Shown here: positions 8,793 through 16,866 of the stretch, piece after piece
Layout of the letters: each line of letters opens with the position of its first letter
How positions within the stretch are numbered: the first letter of the stretch is position 1
Assembly (NCBI RefSeq): GCF_000738675.1
Contig: NZ_JPUX01000001.1
Span: 1,178,001-1,242,000, forward strand
DNA from: Serratia nematodiphila DZ0503SBS1
GTDB lineage: Bacteria > Pseudomonadota > Gammaproteobacteria > Enterobacterales > Enterobacteriaceae
Direction of reading: 5' to 3'
DNA: 64,000 nucleotides
The notes under the pieces: generated by a model
Database searches by the model: none
The model's input: only the letters and a program-made list of their open reading frames with translations
What the model was told of the DNA's origin: nothing
Translations under genes and position numbers: made by a program

Positions 8793-9593
8793 TTACATTG
8801 CCAGGGTGTCGACGACGCCGCCGTCGACGCGCAGCGCCGCGCCGGTAGTGGCCGAAGACAGCGGGGACGCAAGGTAAACGGCCAAGTTGGCCACTTCATC
8901 GACGTCCGCCGCGCGTTGAATGATGGAGCTTGGGCGTTCGGTTTTAACGAACTCGTCGGCCTGATCGCGCGCGCTGCGCCCGGATTTGGCCGCCGCTTCC
9001 GCCAGCATCTCCTGCAGGCCTTCGGTAAAGGTTGGCCCTGGCAGGATGGCGTTGACCGTCACGCCGGTGCCGGCGAGGCGTTTCGCCAGGCCGTGAGATA
9101 CCGCCAGGTTGGCGCTTTTGGTCACGCCGTAGTTGATCATATCCGCCGGGATGGCGACGCCGGATTCGGACGACACGAAAATAATGCGTCCCCAGCCCTG
9201 TTCGGTCATGCTCTGCGCGTAGTGGCGAGCCAGACGCACGCCCGAGAGGACGTTGACGTTATAGAAGTGCATCCACTCGCTGTCGGGCACGGTAAAGAAG
9301 TCTTTATCGTTGAAAATACCGAGGTTGTTGACCAGCACGTCGGCTTTCGGTTCCGCGGCGAACAGGGTTGCAGCCCCTTGTTCGGTGCCGAGATCGGCGA
9401 CCACGCCGCGTACCTGCGCGCCGGGCACGTTGGCGCTGATATCGGCGATGGCGTTATCGACCCCGACTTTCTGACGGCCGACGATCACCACCGTGGCGCC
9501 CGTTTTGGCAAGCCCGCGCGCGATGCCGAGACCGATGCCGGAGGTGGAGCCGCTGACGACGGCGACTTTGCCTGAAAGATCCAGTTTCATCAT
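8793..9593 (-). CDS. SDR family oxidoreductase
   Basis: About 266 residues, a classical short-chain dehydrogenase. The NAD(P)-binding motif is GSTSGIGLG near the N-terminus and NNLG follows the Rossmann core. The active site comprises Ser in IIFVSSESG and the YGVTK motif (YxxxK). The C-terminus has ALRVDGGVVDTLAM, the usual position for the SDR end signature. The frame is open further upstream, but the family alignment begins at KLDLSGKVAVV, so the paired ATG codons at 9593/9590 are the start. It is the middle gene of a three-gene operon divergent from a LysR gene. The substrate is not known. Confidence 0.9.
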   Translation of the reverse strand: MMKLDLSGKVAVVSGSTSGIGLGIARGLAKTGATVVIVGRQKVGVDNAIADISANVPGAQVRGVVADLGTEQGAATLFAAEPKADVLVNNLGIFNDKDFFTVPDSEWMHFYNVNVLSGVRLARHYAQSMTEQGWGRIIFVSSESGVAIPADMINYGVTKSANLAVSHGLAKRLAGTGVTVNAILPGPTFTEGLQEMLAEAAAKSGRSARDQADEFVKTERPSSIIQRAADVDEVANLAVYLASPLSSATTGAALRVDGGVVDTLAM

Positions 9594-9617
9594 GTATATC
9601 ACTCTGTAATGTGGGTA

Positions 9618-9640
9618 ATGGGGCCGGGGGCCGGCCCCAT
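9618..9640 (-). other. Intercistronic hairpin between the aldo/keto reductase and SDR genes
   Basis: A perfect 10-bp stem with a 3-nt loop (arms 9618-9627 and 9631-9640, ATGGGGCCGG/CCGGCCCCAT), placed 5 bp after the upstream stop codon and 25 bp before the SDR start. There is no T tract on the coding strand, so it more likely stabilises or processes the mRNA than terminates it. Confidence 0.5.
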
Positions 9641-9645
9641 AAAAC

Positions 9646-10656
9646 TTAACGAATCGGCAGCGGCGCGTTGTCGGCCACCAGTTTCTGGCGGCGCATCTCC
9701 GCCCAGAACTCAGCCGGGATCGCTGCATCCAGCGCAGCCAGATCTTCGGCCATGCGGCCAGGACGGCTCGAACCGGGGATCACGGCGGCGACGGCCGGGT
9801 TAGCCAGCGCAAACTGCAGCGCAGCGGCTTTGACGTCTACCTGGAAGCGAGCGGCGATCTCTTTGATTTTCGCGACTTGCTGGCGAATAGCCGGGGACGC
9901 TTTCTGATATTCGAAATGTTCGCCGCCGGCCAGTACGCCGGAGCTGTATGGGCCGCCGACGACGATATCGACATTCTGTTCCAGCGCTTCCGGCATCAGG
10001 CGTTGCAGGGCGCGTTCGTGATCCAGCAGGCTGTAGCGGCCGGCCAGCAGGAAGGCATCCGGTTTCGGCTCATCAAGCGCCAGCGTCAGTTCGCAAGGCT
10101 CGACGCGGTTGACCCCGAGGCCCCAGGCTTTGATCACGCCTTCGTCACGCAGGCGGGACAGTGCGCGGAAGGCGCCGGTACGGGCGATATTGAACTGTTC
10201 CAGCCAGCTGTCGCCGTAGAAATCCTGAGCGACGTCGTGGATCCAGACGATATCCAGACGGTCGGTTTTAAGACGCTTCAGGCTGTGTTCAATGGAGCGA
10301 AGCGTGCCGTCTTCCGAGTAGTCGTTCAGGATCTTGTTTTTCAAACCGTGTTCGAACAGGCCGCCTTTCTCACCCAGATCGCGGGCGGCGGGATCTTCCA
10401 TTTCGTCCAGCATGATGCGGCCCACTTTGGTGCTCAGCACGAACTCATCGCGTGGGTACTGAGAGAGCGCTTCGCCCATGCGAATTTCCGACAGGCCGGA
10501 ACCGTAAAGCGGTGCGGTGTCGAAGTAGCGGATGCCCAAGTCCCAGGCGCTGGTTACGGTAGCCAGCGCTTCTTCTTCTGGAATGGCGCGGAACATATTG
10601 CCGAGCGGCGCGCCGCCCAAACCGATCTTGCCGGGTAAAATATTTTTGATGCTCAT
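9646..10656 (-). CDS. Aldo/keto reductase
   Basis: A 336-residue (alpha/beta)8 NADPH-dependent oxidoreductase. All four members of the AKR catalytic tetrad are readable: Asp and Tyr in IRYFDTAPLYGSG, Lys in STKVG, and His in IVWIHDV. The C-terminal NADPH-binding part includes AAVIPGSSRPGRM. Overall it is closest in pattern to the pyridoxal 4-dehydrogenase/D-threo-aldose 1-dehydrogenase (fucose dehydrogenase-like) group, but I would not name a substrate. First gene of the operon with the SDR and SRPBCC genes, read away from a LysR gene 142 bp upstream. Confidence 0.92.
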   Translation of the reverse strand: MSIKNILPGKIGLGGAPLGNMFRAIPEEEALATVTSAWDLGIRYFDTAPLYGSGLSEIRMGEALSQYPRDEFVLSTKVGRIMLDEMEDPAARDLGEKGGLFEHGLKNKILNDYSEDGTLRSIEHSLKRLKTDRLDIVWIHDVAQDFYGDSWLEQFNIARTGAFRALSRLRDEGVIKAWGLGVNRVEPCELTLALDEPKPDAFLLAGRYSLLDHERALQRLMPEALEQNVDIVVGGPYSSGVLAGGEHFEYQKASPAIRQQVAKIKEIAARFQVDVKAAALQFALANPAVAAVIPGSSRPGRMAEDLAALDAAIPAEFWAEMRRQKLVADNAPLPIR

Positions 10657-10735
10657 GGTGAATCCTCAATACGTTATCTTTTCAGGGAAACTAGTGGGGC
10701 TCATACAGCGTCTGCCCCGTCACGAGGCTAAAGAT

Positions 10736-10784
10736 AACTTGGCAAGTTGTGACTTGATAGGACATAATTTGTCTAAGTTAAGTC
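10736..10784. promoter_or_regulatory. Probable LysR operator in the divergent promoter
   Basis: The intergenic region between the aldo/keto reductase and LysR genes contains a perfect 13-bp palindrome, AACTTGGCAAGTT, at 10736-10748. Immediately beside it, GACTT (10751-10755) faces AAGTC (10780-10784) and GACA (10761-10764) faces TGTC (10770-10773). Paired dyads in a divergent promoter are typical of LysR recognition and activation sites. Binding is inferred. Confidence 0.5.
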
Positions 10785-10798
10785 CTTTGAGGTCTCAC

Positions 10799-11698
10799 AT
10801 GATCGATTTACGTCAGTTGAAATACTTTGTGGCGGTGGCGGAAGAAGAGCACGTCGGCCGCGCCGCCGAACGGCTGCACATTTCCCAGTCACCGCTGAGC
10901 CGGCAGATTTCCCAACTTGAGGAACGTCTGGGTTTGATGCTGTTCGAGCGCAATCAGCAGCGCATCCGCCTGACCGCCGACGGCCAGACGTTTCTGGCAG
11001 AAACCCGCGCGCTGTTGACGCACGCCACCCGGCTCGAGTCGCTTGGGCGCCGTCTGGGGCGCGGGGAAGACGGCGGGCTGTGCATTGGCTATATCGAAAA
11101 TGCGATGCACTCCGGCGTATTGTCGAACGCATTGCGGTCGCTGCGGGTTTCCCGGCCGGATGTGCACATCGTGCTTTACAGCCAGCCTTCTTTCATACAG
11201 CTGGAAGGGCTGCGGCAGCGCAGCCTGGACGTGGCGCTGGTCAATACGGTGCCGGATCGCGCGGATCCGGATTTTGAATATACGCAGGTGCTGGACGATC
11301 GCATGCTGTTGGCCTTGCCGCAGGCCCATCCGCTGGCGGAGCGGGAGACGCTGCTGCCGGCGGATCTCACCGATCAGGCCTGGATTTCGGTGCTGCACAA
11401 GGAGGATGCCCATTCGCGCGACGACTTCGTGGCGGCCTGCGTGAAGGCCGGGTTCGATCCGGATATCCGGCTGGAGGCGGGCGAGCCGCTGACCGCGCTG
11501 GGGCTGGTCGCCGCCGGGTTGGGGATGACGTTGATCCAGCACAGCCTGCGGCATAACGCGCCGCAAGGCGTAGTGCTGCGCGAACTGCCCTGGATGCAAT
11601 ACACCACGCAGCTGTGGGCCGTGTGGCACAAGGCCAACCTGCGCCCGCTGGTCACCCATTTCCGCGAAGTGATGTCGGCCGGGCCGGCCTGCCACTGA
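10799..11698 (+). CDS. LysR-family transcriptional regulator
   Basis: A 299-residue LTTR of normal length. The N-terminal helix-turn-helix reads DLRQLKYFVAVAEEEHVGRAAERL followed by HISQSPLSRQISQLEERLG. The remaining 200 residues form the two-lobed periplasmic-binding-like effector domain (for example GLCIGYIENAM and AAGLGMTLIQ). The start is the ATG at 10799, since the longer open frame upstream runs back through the opposite aldo/keto reductase gene. A TGAGG ribosome site lies before it. It is divergent from the aldo/keto reductase-SDR-SRPBCC operon and most likely controls it. The inducer is unknown. Confidence 0.92.
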   Translation: MIDLRQLKYFVAVAEEEHVGRAAERLHISQSPLSRQISQLEERLGLMLFERNQQRIRLTADGQTFLAETRALLTHATRLESLGRRLGRGEDGGLCIGYIENAMHSGVLSNALRSLRVSRPDVHIVLYSQPSFIQLEGLRQRSLDVALVNTVPDRADPDFEYTQVLDDRMLLALPQAHPLAERETLLPADLTDQAWISVLHKEDAHSRDDFVAACVKAGFDPDIRLEAGEPLTALGLVAAGLGMTLIQHSLRHNAPQGVVLRELPWMQYTTQLWAVWHKANLRPLVTHFREVMSAGPACH

Positions 11699-11731
11699 CT
11701 GCGCGGCGGTGTCCGGCCCGGATGGCGTCCG

Positions 11732-13921
11732 CTATGACACAGCGCGCAGGGCGGCGACGATCGCCGCCAGTGCGGCGCGTTGCTCGTCTGCCAGCGCGGG
11801 CTGCGCCTGCGCGGCATTTTCCGCCAGCAGGGTCTGCAGGCCGATCAGCCAGTCATAGATATAAAATGCGGTATTTTTGGTTGGCGTCGGCGCCAGCCGG
11901 GTGAGCCGCTGCTGGCCGCTCCAGTCCACCGCCGGCTGCGGCGGTGGGGTAAAGATCGGTTGGCCGGGATTGACGCGGCTCTCGGGGCGCGTTGCCGCAT
12001 CGCGCCGCTGGAAGCCGAGCCAGGCGACGAAGTCGCCCAACAGCGCCAGCGCCTGGCTGATCTGCCGATCTTCCCCCTGTTCCGGCAGGCCGCCGGCGCA
12101 CAGCGCGCGCTCCAGCTCATCATCGAGCCGCTGGCGGCAGGCGGCGCCGATCAACGCATCAACCAGCAGTTCGAGATGCGGTTTGTCGACGCCGAGCAGA
12201 TCCAGCAACCGGCGGCTGTCCGGCAGGCTGCGCAGATGGTTGATCCAATCCGCGAATATCCGCGCGGCAAAGGGTGACGTGGGGGGCTCGCCGGGCGCCG
12301 GGGTTTCCGGTGCGCCGAACAGATCGATGTCGAGCCCGAACGGCGCAGGCGTCGCCGGGGTCGGCGCGGCGTGCTGCTGTTGCTGGTAAAGCTGGCGCAG
12401 CGTATCGCGCTGGGGCAACAATCGTTCCAGCAGTTCGCCGTGGCGGCCGGCCTGCGCCTGCAGCGCGCGCAGCAGCTGTTGGGCGCGTTGCTGAGTCGCG
12501 TATGGATCGGCGGCGGTGAGCCAGTTGCCGAGCAGGCTTTCCGTCAGCTCGCGCTGCAACTCTTCGCGCAGCTCGAGCAGGCGCGCTTGCTTGTGGGCCG
12601 GGCGCGCCTGTGCGGCCAGGTAGTTCACCATGCGGCGGCAATCCTGCTCATCCAGCGCCAGCAGTGTGGCCCAGCTGTCACCGGGTTCGCCGACCTGGCG
12701 CTGAACGGCGTCGTCAGGGCGCGGTTTGCCTTCCTGGCGTGGGTCGAACGGCGTGATCGCCCAGATTAAACCGGGTTTGTGGCGCTGGCGCAGCGCCGGG
12801 GTTTCCCCCTGGGTGTGGTCTACCCAACCGGCGAGCGCCTGGCCGATGCGCGCGGCGTCCTGCGGCGTGGCGGCGGCATCGGCCACCAGCAGCAGGTTGG
12901 CGTGCAGGCCGTCCGCGCAGCGGGCCAGCAAATGGGCGCGTTTCGCCTGTTGCAGCCGCTGCGTCGGTTCCGCCTGCGGGCGGGCGCAGCTGCCGGGCAG
13001 GTCGATCAGCGCCACGTCGGCGGGCAGGCCCGCCTGCGCGGTTTGCGGCAGAACGGTGGTGACTTCGGCGGTCAACCAGACCAGATCGCTCAGCGCGATC
13101 TCCCGTTCACCGCCGTGTTCGGCCATCACGACGATTGCCGTGTCTTCCGGTGCGGCGCTCGCAGTCAGCAGCGTCAAGGCGCGGCGCGGAGCGTGAACCT
13201 GCCGGCTGTCACCGAGGGCATGCAGCGCGTGCGCCAGCTGGCGATAATGCGTCGTCAGCGTCGGTTCCTCTCCCCACAGCGGCGCAAACAGGCGCGCGCG
13301 ATCGTCGATGCTCAGCTGCGGCGCCAGCGCCACGGCCTGCGGCCAGAAATGCCTGTCCAGCGTCTGTTGCCCCTTGTCGCCGTGGCGGCGTTGGCTATCC
13401 CACAGCGCCAGCACATCGCCGTCGCTGAGGCCGTCGGGGGCGATGGCTTGGCGGTGGCGCGCCAACGTTTGCAGATGGCCGGCGATCGCGCGGGCGTCCC
13501 AGTCCAGCCGGAAGCCGCCCATCGCGGCGGCATCGAGCGTGATGGCCAGCCACTGCGCTTCATTGAGCAGGGCGAGGGCGATCGGATACTCGGCGGGCCC
13601 CGCCTCGGCCGCCGTGCAGTAGCGCACCGCAAGCGAAAGGTCCGCGTTGAAGCGTTTCGCGCCGGGCGCCAGCGCCGCCAGCAGATGGGCCTTGGCGGCG
13701 GCGTTGTGGCCATACAAACCGATGGCGACCTGCGCAGGGCATGCGTTTTCCAACCGTGCGGCGCGGTTATGGCAACGGCGCAGGCGCAGCGTCAGGCGAT
13801 CCGCCTCCTGTTCCAAACGGGCGGACTGCCGGCGTGCGGCGTCCACCCAGTCGATCGCCTGCAATATGCCGGCGCTGAGCGCGTTATTCGGGGCCGCTGG
13901 GGCGAAGGTTTGTGTGTTCAT
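11732..13921 (-). CDS. srfC: SrfC family protein (putative GTPase-like virulence factor)
   Basis: A 729-residue protein recognised as SrfC by its place after srfB and its layout. An N-terminal coiled-coil-like stretch (about 30-60) precedes a segment resembling a P-loop GTPase of the dynamin kind. The expected Walker A is GLYGHNAAAKAHLL at 68-81, where the canonical GxxxxGK[ST] is eroded. An intact DLPG that fits the G3 motif is at 307-310, and TPFD at 390-393 is a possible G4 remnant. The rest is helical and ends in a domain with several conserved-looking tryptophans. The ATG overlaps the srfB stop as ATGA, indicating translational coupling. The GTPase relation is my inference; activity may be lost. 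Confidence 0.85.
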   Translation of the reverse strand: MNTQTFAPAAPNNALSAGILQAIDWVDAARRQSARLEQEADRLTLRLRRCHNRAARLENACPAQVAIGLYGHNAAAKAHLLAALAPGAKRFNADLSLAVRYCTAAEAGPAEYPIALALLNEAQWLAITLDAAAMGGFRLDWDARAIAGHLQTLARHRQAIAPDGLSDGDVLALWDSQRRHGDKGQQTLDRHFWPQAVALAPQLSIDDRARLFAPLWGEEPTLTTHYRQLAHALHALGDSRQVHAPRRALTLLTASAAPEDTAIVVMAEHGGEREIALSDLVWLTAEVTTVLPQTAQAGLPADVALIDLPGSCARPQAEPTQRLQQAKRAHLLARCADGLHANLLLVADAAATPQDAARIGQALAGWVDHTQGETPALRQRHKPGLIWAITPFDPRQEGKPRPDDAVQRQVGEPGDSWATLLALDEQDCRRMVNYLAAQARPAHKQARLLELREELQRELTESLLGNWLTAADPYATQQRAQQLLRALQAQAGRHGELLERLLPQRDTLRQLYQQQQHAAPTPATPAPFGLDIDLFGAPETPAPGEPPTSPFAARIFADWINHLRSLPDSRRLLDLLGVDKPHLELLVDALIGAACRQRLDDELERALCAGGLPEQGEDRQISQALALLGDFVAWLGFQRRDAATRPESRVNPGQPIFTPPPQPAVDWSGQQRLTRLAPTPTKNTAFYIYDWLIGLQTLLAENAAQAQPALADEQRAALAAIVAALRAVS

Positions 13922-16866
13922 CGTGGGTAAATGCTCCCGCTGTCTATCCAGTAGTGGGTCGCACCGGAGGCGCTGGCAGCCAGGGTATTGAGTTTCAGTT
14001 GCAGGTGGTGCGCCGGGACGGGGCTGCCGTCGGCCAGCAGCGCCTGCGCGATCTTGACGCTCTCGGCGCCCTGTTCGGCGCTGGCGGTGATGGCCAGCCG
14101 CAGGCTGATCACCGCATCGCCGGCCAGTTTGCGCGCCAGTTGGGCGTCATTGATGGTCAGCGTATAGAGCGGCGAGGCCGGCCAGCGTTCGTTGTCCAAC
14201 TGGCGGAACCCCAGGCGCAGCGGACCGCGCAGCTGGAAGCTGCCGGCGGGATCGAGCGCGAAATCGGCGCGATCCAGATCGATGTCGCGGTAATAGACGT
14301 TATCGTCCGCCAGCATGTTGTTACCGTCCAGCATGCCCAGATAACGAATGGTGGAGTAGGGTTGGAAATCCCCGACGTTGAAGTAAAAGCTCTCCAGCCG
14401 CAGGTCGATCGCCAGCAGGCACAGCATGGCGCCCACGGCGGCGGTGGATTTTGGGTTGTCGATGCGGCCGCGTTTGTTGAACGGGTACCAGCTGCGGGTG
14501 TGGTAGCCCTCAAGCGGCAGAATGCGGCTGGCGGGCAGCGGCTGCAGATGGCGCAGCAGCGCCTGCACGCCGGGGAAACGCGCCGGGCGGCCGGTCAATA
14601 GCAGCACGTCGCAGGTATACAGCGCCACCACCTCGGCCAGCAGGCGCAGGCAGCGGCCGATGCCGATGCGATCGGACAAGAAGGCGGCGTGCAGATCGGC
14701 CAGGCGGATCACCAGCGGGGTGTGCAGGATATCGAAGGCGTTGCTGTCGGCTTCGCGCTGCACTTCGCCGTTGATAAACGCCAGCACCTGCGGCGTCGGC
14801 GGCTGCGGCAGCAGATCGCCCAGGCTGGCGGCGATTTCCGCCCGGTTGTCCAGCGGGTCGTATTCTTCATAGGCGCCGAGCAGCGCGCGTCCGGCGGGCA
14901 TGAAGATCTGCAGCGCGGCCTGCTGACGCAGGGTGGAAAGCCCGTCCATGCGCCCTTCGTTGCCGAACAGCCTGTCCATCAGCGCCGGGGCGGCGCTCAC
15001 GCCGGCGGTTTCGAATGCCTGCTGCACGGCGGGCAGGATAAACTGCTGGATGGCGTCCAGCAGGATATCGTCGCCGGCGACTTTAAAGCCCTCGCGGAAC
15101 AGCAGGCGCGGGTTGATTTTGATGTTGTTGCCCACGCCGTCGTCGAGCGAATAGTGCGTGATCGCCAGATCCGTGGTGCCCCCGCCGATGTCGATGGAGG
15201 CGATACGCAGCGTTTTTCCCGCCTGCTCACCCGGCGCCAACGGCCGGTCGGGCCGGGCCATGGCGGCGAAAAAGGCGTCGGTGCGGCCGGCGAAGTTCAC
15301 CTGGGTTTCGTTGTACAGATAGACCATCTGACCGCAGGTGGCCTCGTCCCACTCCATCTGTACCTGCGGCGCCGGGAAGCGGGCGTGCGCGCCGTCGAAC
15401 GGCGCATCCTGCGGGTGCCAGCCGAGGGCCTTCCACACCAGCCCGATCGCCTCCTGCATGCGGCGGCGGAAAATCTCGCGCTCCGGTTTCGGCATCGCCG
15501 AAGGCAGCGTCAGAATGATGGTGCGCAAACGGCGCGGCGCGGCGGCGTTCGGCATGCGGCTGCGCTGGGCGATGCTGTTGATCTGCATCAGCGCCTGCGC
15601 CAGCAGCTCGCTCAGCATCAATGTCATCACCGCGCTGCGGCTGTAATGGGCGGCGAACACCGGCAGCCGTTGCGCCGTCGGCAGGGCGGACAGCGGCACG
15701 CCTTCGTCGTTGATCAGGGTGGTCAACGGCGCGGCGGCGGCCATCGGCTCGTGCCGCTCGTTGAAGCGCCAGCCGGGCGCATAGCGCTCCTCGTCCCACA
15801 GGTAGCGGCGCGGGCTGGAAATGCCGGTGGTGCCTTCATGGCCCGTTCGCCGCTGCGCCAGCTGCGCGGCTTCGCGGCCGACGCGGGTGATGGACGGCCA
15901 CTGGAAGGCGTCGTCGCGCCCGCTCTGGAACGACAGATGCGGCTTGCCGAAGCTGGCCTGAGAAAACTCCACCCGGCTCTCGAACAGCTCGTTGTAGACG
16001 CGGTGCGGTTCAGACAGCGAACGCAGCTGCAGCTCGTAGGTTTGCTTCAGGCCGTTGCTCTCTTCCGGGTGGTCTTCGACCAGCACGCCGCAGGTGTGCG
16101 AGTTGCCGACGTCCAGCACCAGATCGACGTCGATCGCCGGTTGCTGCAGCGTCGCCGCCACCATTTTTATCTGCGGCACCGCCAGCTGGTGGCCGAGCAT
16201 GTGCAACAGGTTGAGGTAGTGCGCCTGATACTCGAAGGTTTTCAGCCCGGCGTTGATCTCCACTTCGGCGCGCTGCTCCCGCTCGGCGGCGCGCTGGCTG
16301 AACGCCTCGCGCAGCCAGCCGTCCACCCAGGTCAGATCGAGAAATTCGCCCAGCTCGTGGTTGCGGTGCGCCAGCGCGAAGCTCAGATCGGCGCCGAGAT
16401 CGCTTTCGCCCGGCGCCAGCGCCTCCTGGCCGGGCGCGGCGGCGCGAGTGTCGAAGGCCAGCACCACGCGCAGCAGGTTGCCGTCCTGATCCGGTTCATC
16501 CAGCTGCACCACCTGCAGGCGCGCCCAGTTGTCCGGGCCCGACAAAAACAGGCCCGCCGGGGTGTGGCGCAAGAAGGGCAGCGGCAGCCAGAGCTTATCC
16601 AGCAGGCGCAGCGACTGCTGCAGCGGGTAGCTGAACTCCGGCCGCACCACTTCGGCGGCCTGGTCGCCCACGGCCGGCAACTGGTATTTGCCGCTCTCGG
16701 CCTCCCATTGCAGGCGCAGCAGCGGGCCGCTGGCGGTCTTGCGCACGAATTTGCCGGGAAACTCGGCGTCCAGCCGCGGGGTCAAGGCAAAGTCCAGAAA
16801 CTGAATGCCGCTGTCCTGGATCAGCGTAATGCCGTGTTTGTAGTCCGTAAGGGGTGCCAGCATCAT
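13918..16866 (-). CDS. srfB: SrfB family protein (actin/Hsp70-fold ATPase-like)
   Basis: A 982-residue protein of the SrfB family, named from Salmonella as an SsrB-regulated factor. Two signatures of the actin/Hsp70/MreB ATPase fold are clear: a phosphate-1 motif LVLDVGNSHTCGVLVED at about 249-265, and a phosphate-2 motif SIDIGGGTTDLAIT at about 557-570. The N-terminal 240 residues are unlike standard Hsp70 or actin proteins. The spacing between the motifs is much larger than in DnaK, so a big insertion is present. It overlaps srfA and srfC by ATGA junctions on both sides, which predicts equimolar synthesis of a complex. Biochemical function is not established. Confidence 0.9.
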   Translation of the reverse strand: MMLAPLTDYKHGITLIQDSGIQFLDFALTPRLDAEFPGKFVRKTASGPLLRLQWEAESGKYQLPAVGDQAAEVVRPEFSYPLQQSLRLLDKLWLPLPFLRHTPAGLFLSGPDNWARLQVVQLDEPDQDGNLLRVVLAFDTRAAAPGQEALAPGESDLGADLSFALAHRNHELGEFLDLTWVDGWLREAFSQRAAEREQRAEVEINAGLKTFEYQAHYLNLLHMLGHQLAVPQIKMVAATLQQPAIDVDLVLDVGNSHTCGVLVEDHPEESNGLKQTYELQLRSLSEPHRVYNELFESRVEFSQASFGKPHLSFQSGRDDAFQWPSITRVGREAAQLAQRRTGHEGTTGISSPRRYLWDEERYAPGWRFNERHEPMAAAAPLTTLINDEGVPLSALPTAQRLPVFAAHYSRSAVMTLMLSELLAQALMQINSIAQRSRMPNAAAPRRLRTIILTLPSAMPKPEREIFRRRMQEAIGLVWKALGWHPQDAPFDGAHARFPAPQVQMEWDEATCGQMVYLYNETQVNFAGRTDAFFAAMARPDRPLAPGEQAGKTLRIASIDIGGGTTDLAITHYSLDDGVGNNIKINPRLLFREGFKVAGDDILLDAIQQFILPAVQQAFETAGVSAAPALMDRLFGNEGRMDGLSTLRQQAALQIFMPAGRALLGAYEEYDPLDNRAEIAASLGDLLPQPPTPQVLAFINGEVQREADSNAFDILHTPLVIRLADLHAAFLSDRIGIGRCLRLLAEVVALYTCDVLLLTGRPARFPGVQALLRHLQPLPASRILPLEGYHTRSWYPFNKRGRIDNPKSTAAVGAMLCLLAIDLRLESFYFNVGDFQPYSTIRYLGMLDGNNMLADDNVYYRDIDLDRADFALDPAGSFQLRGPLRLGFRQLDNERWPASPLYTLTINDAQLARKLAGDAVISLRLAITASAEQGAESVKIAQALLADGSPVPAHHLQLKLNTLAASASGATHYWIDSGSIYPR

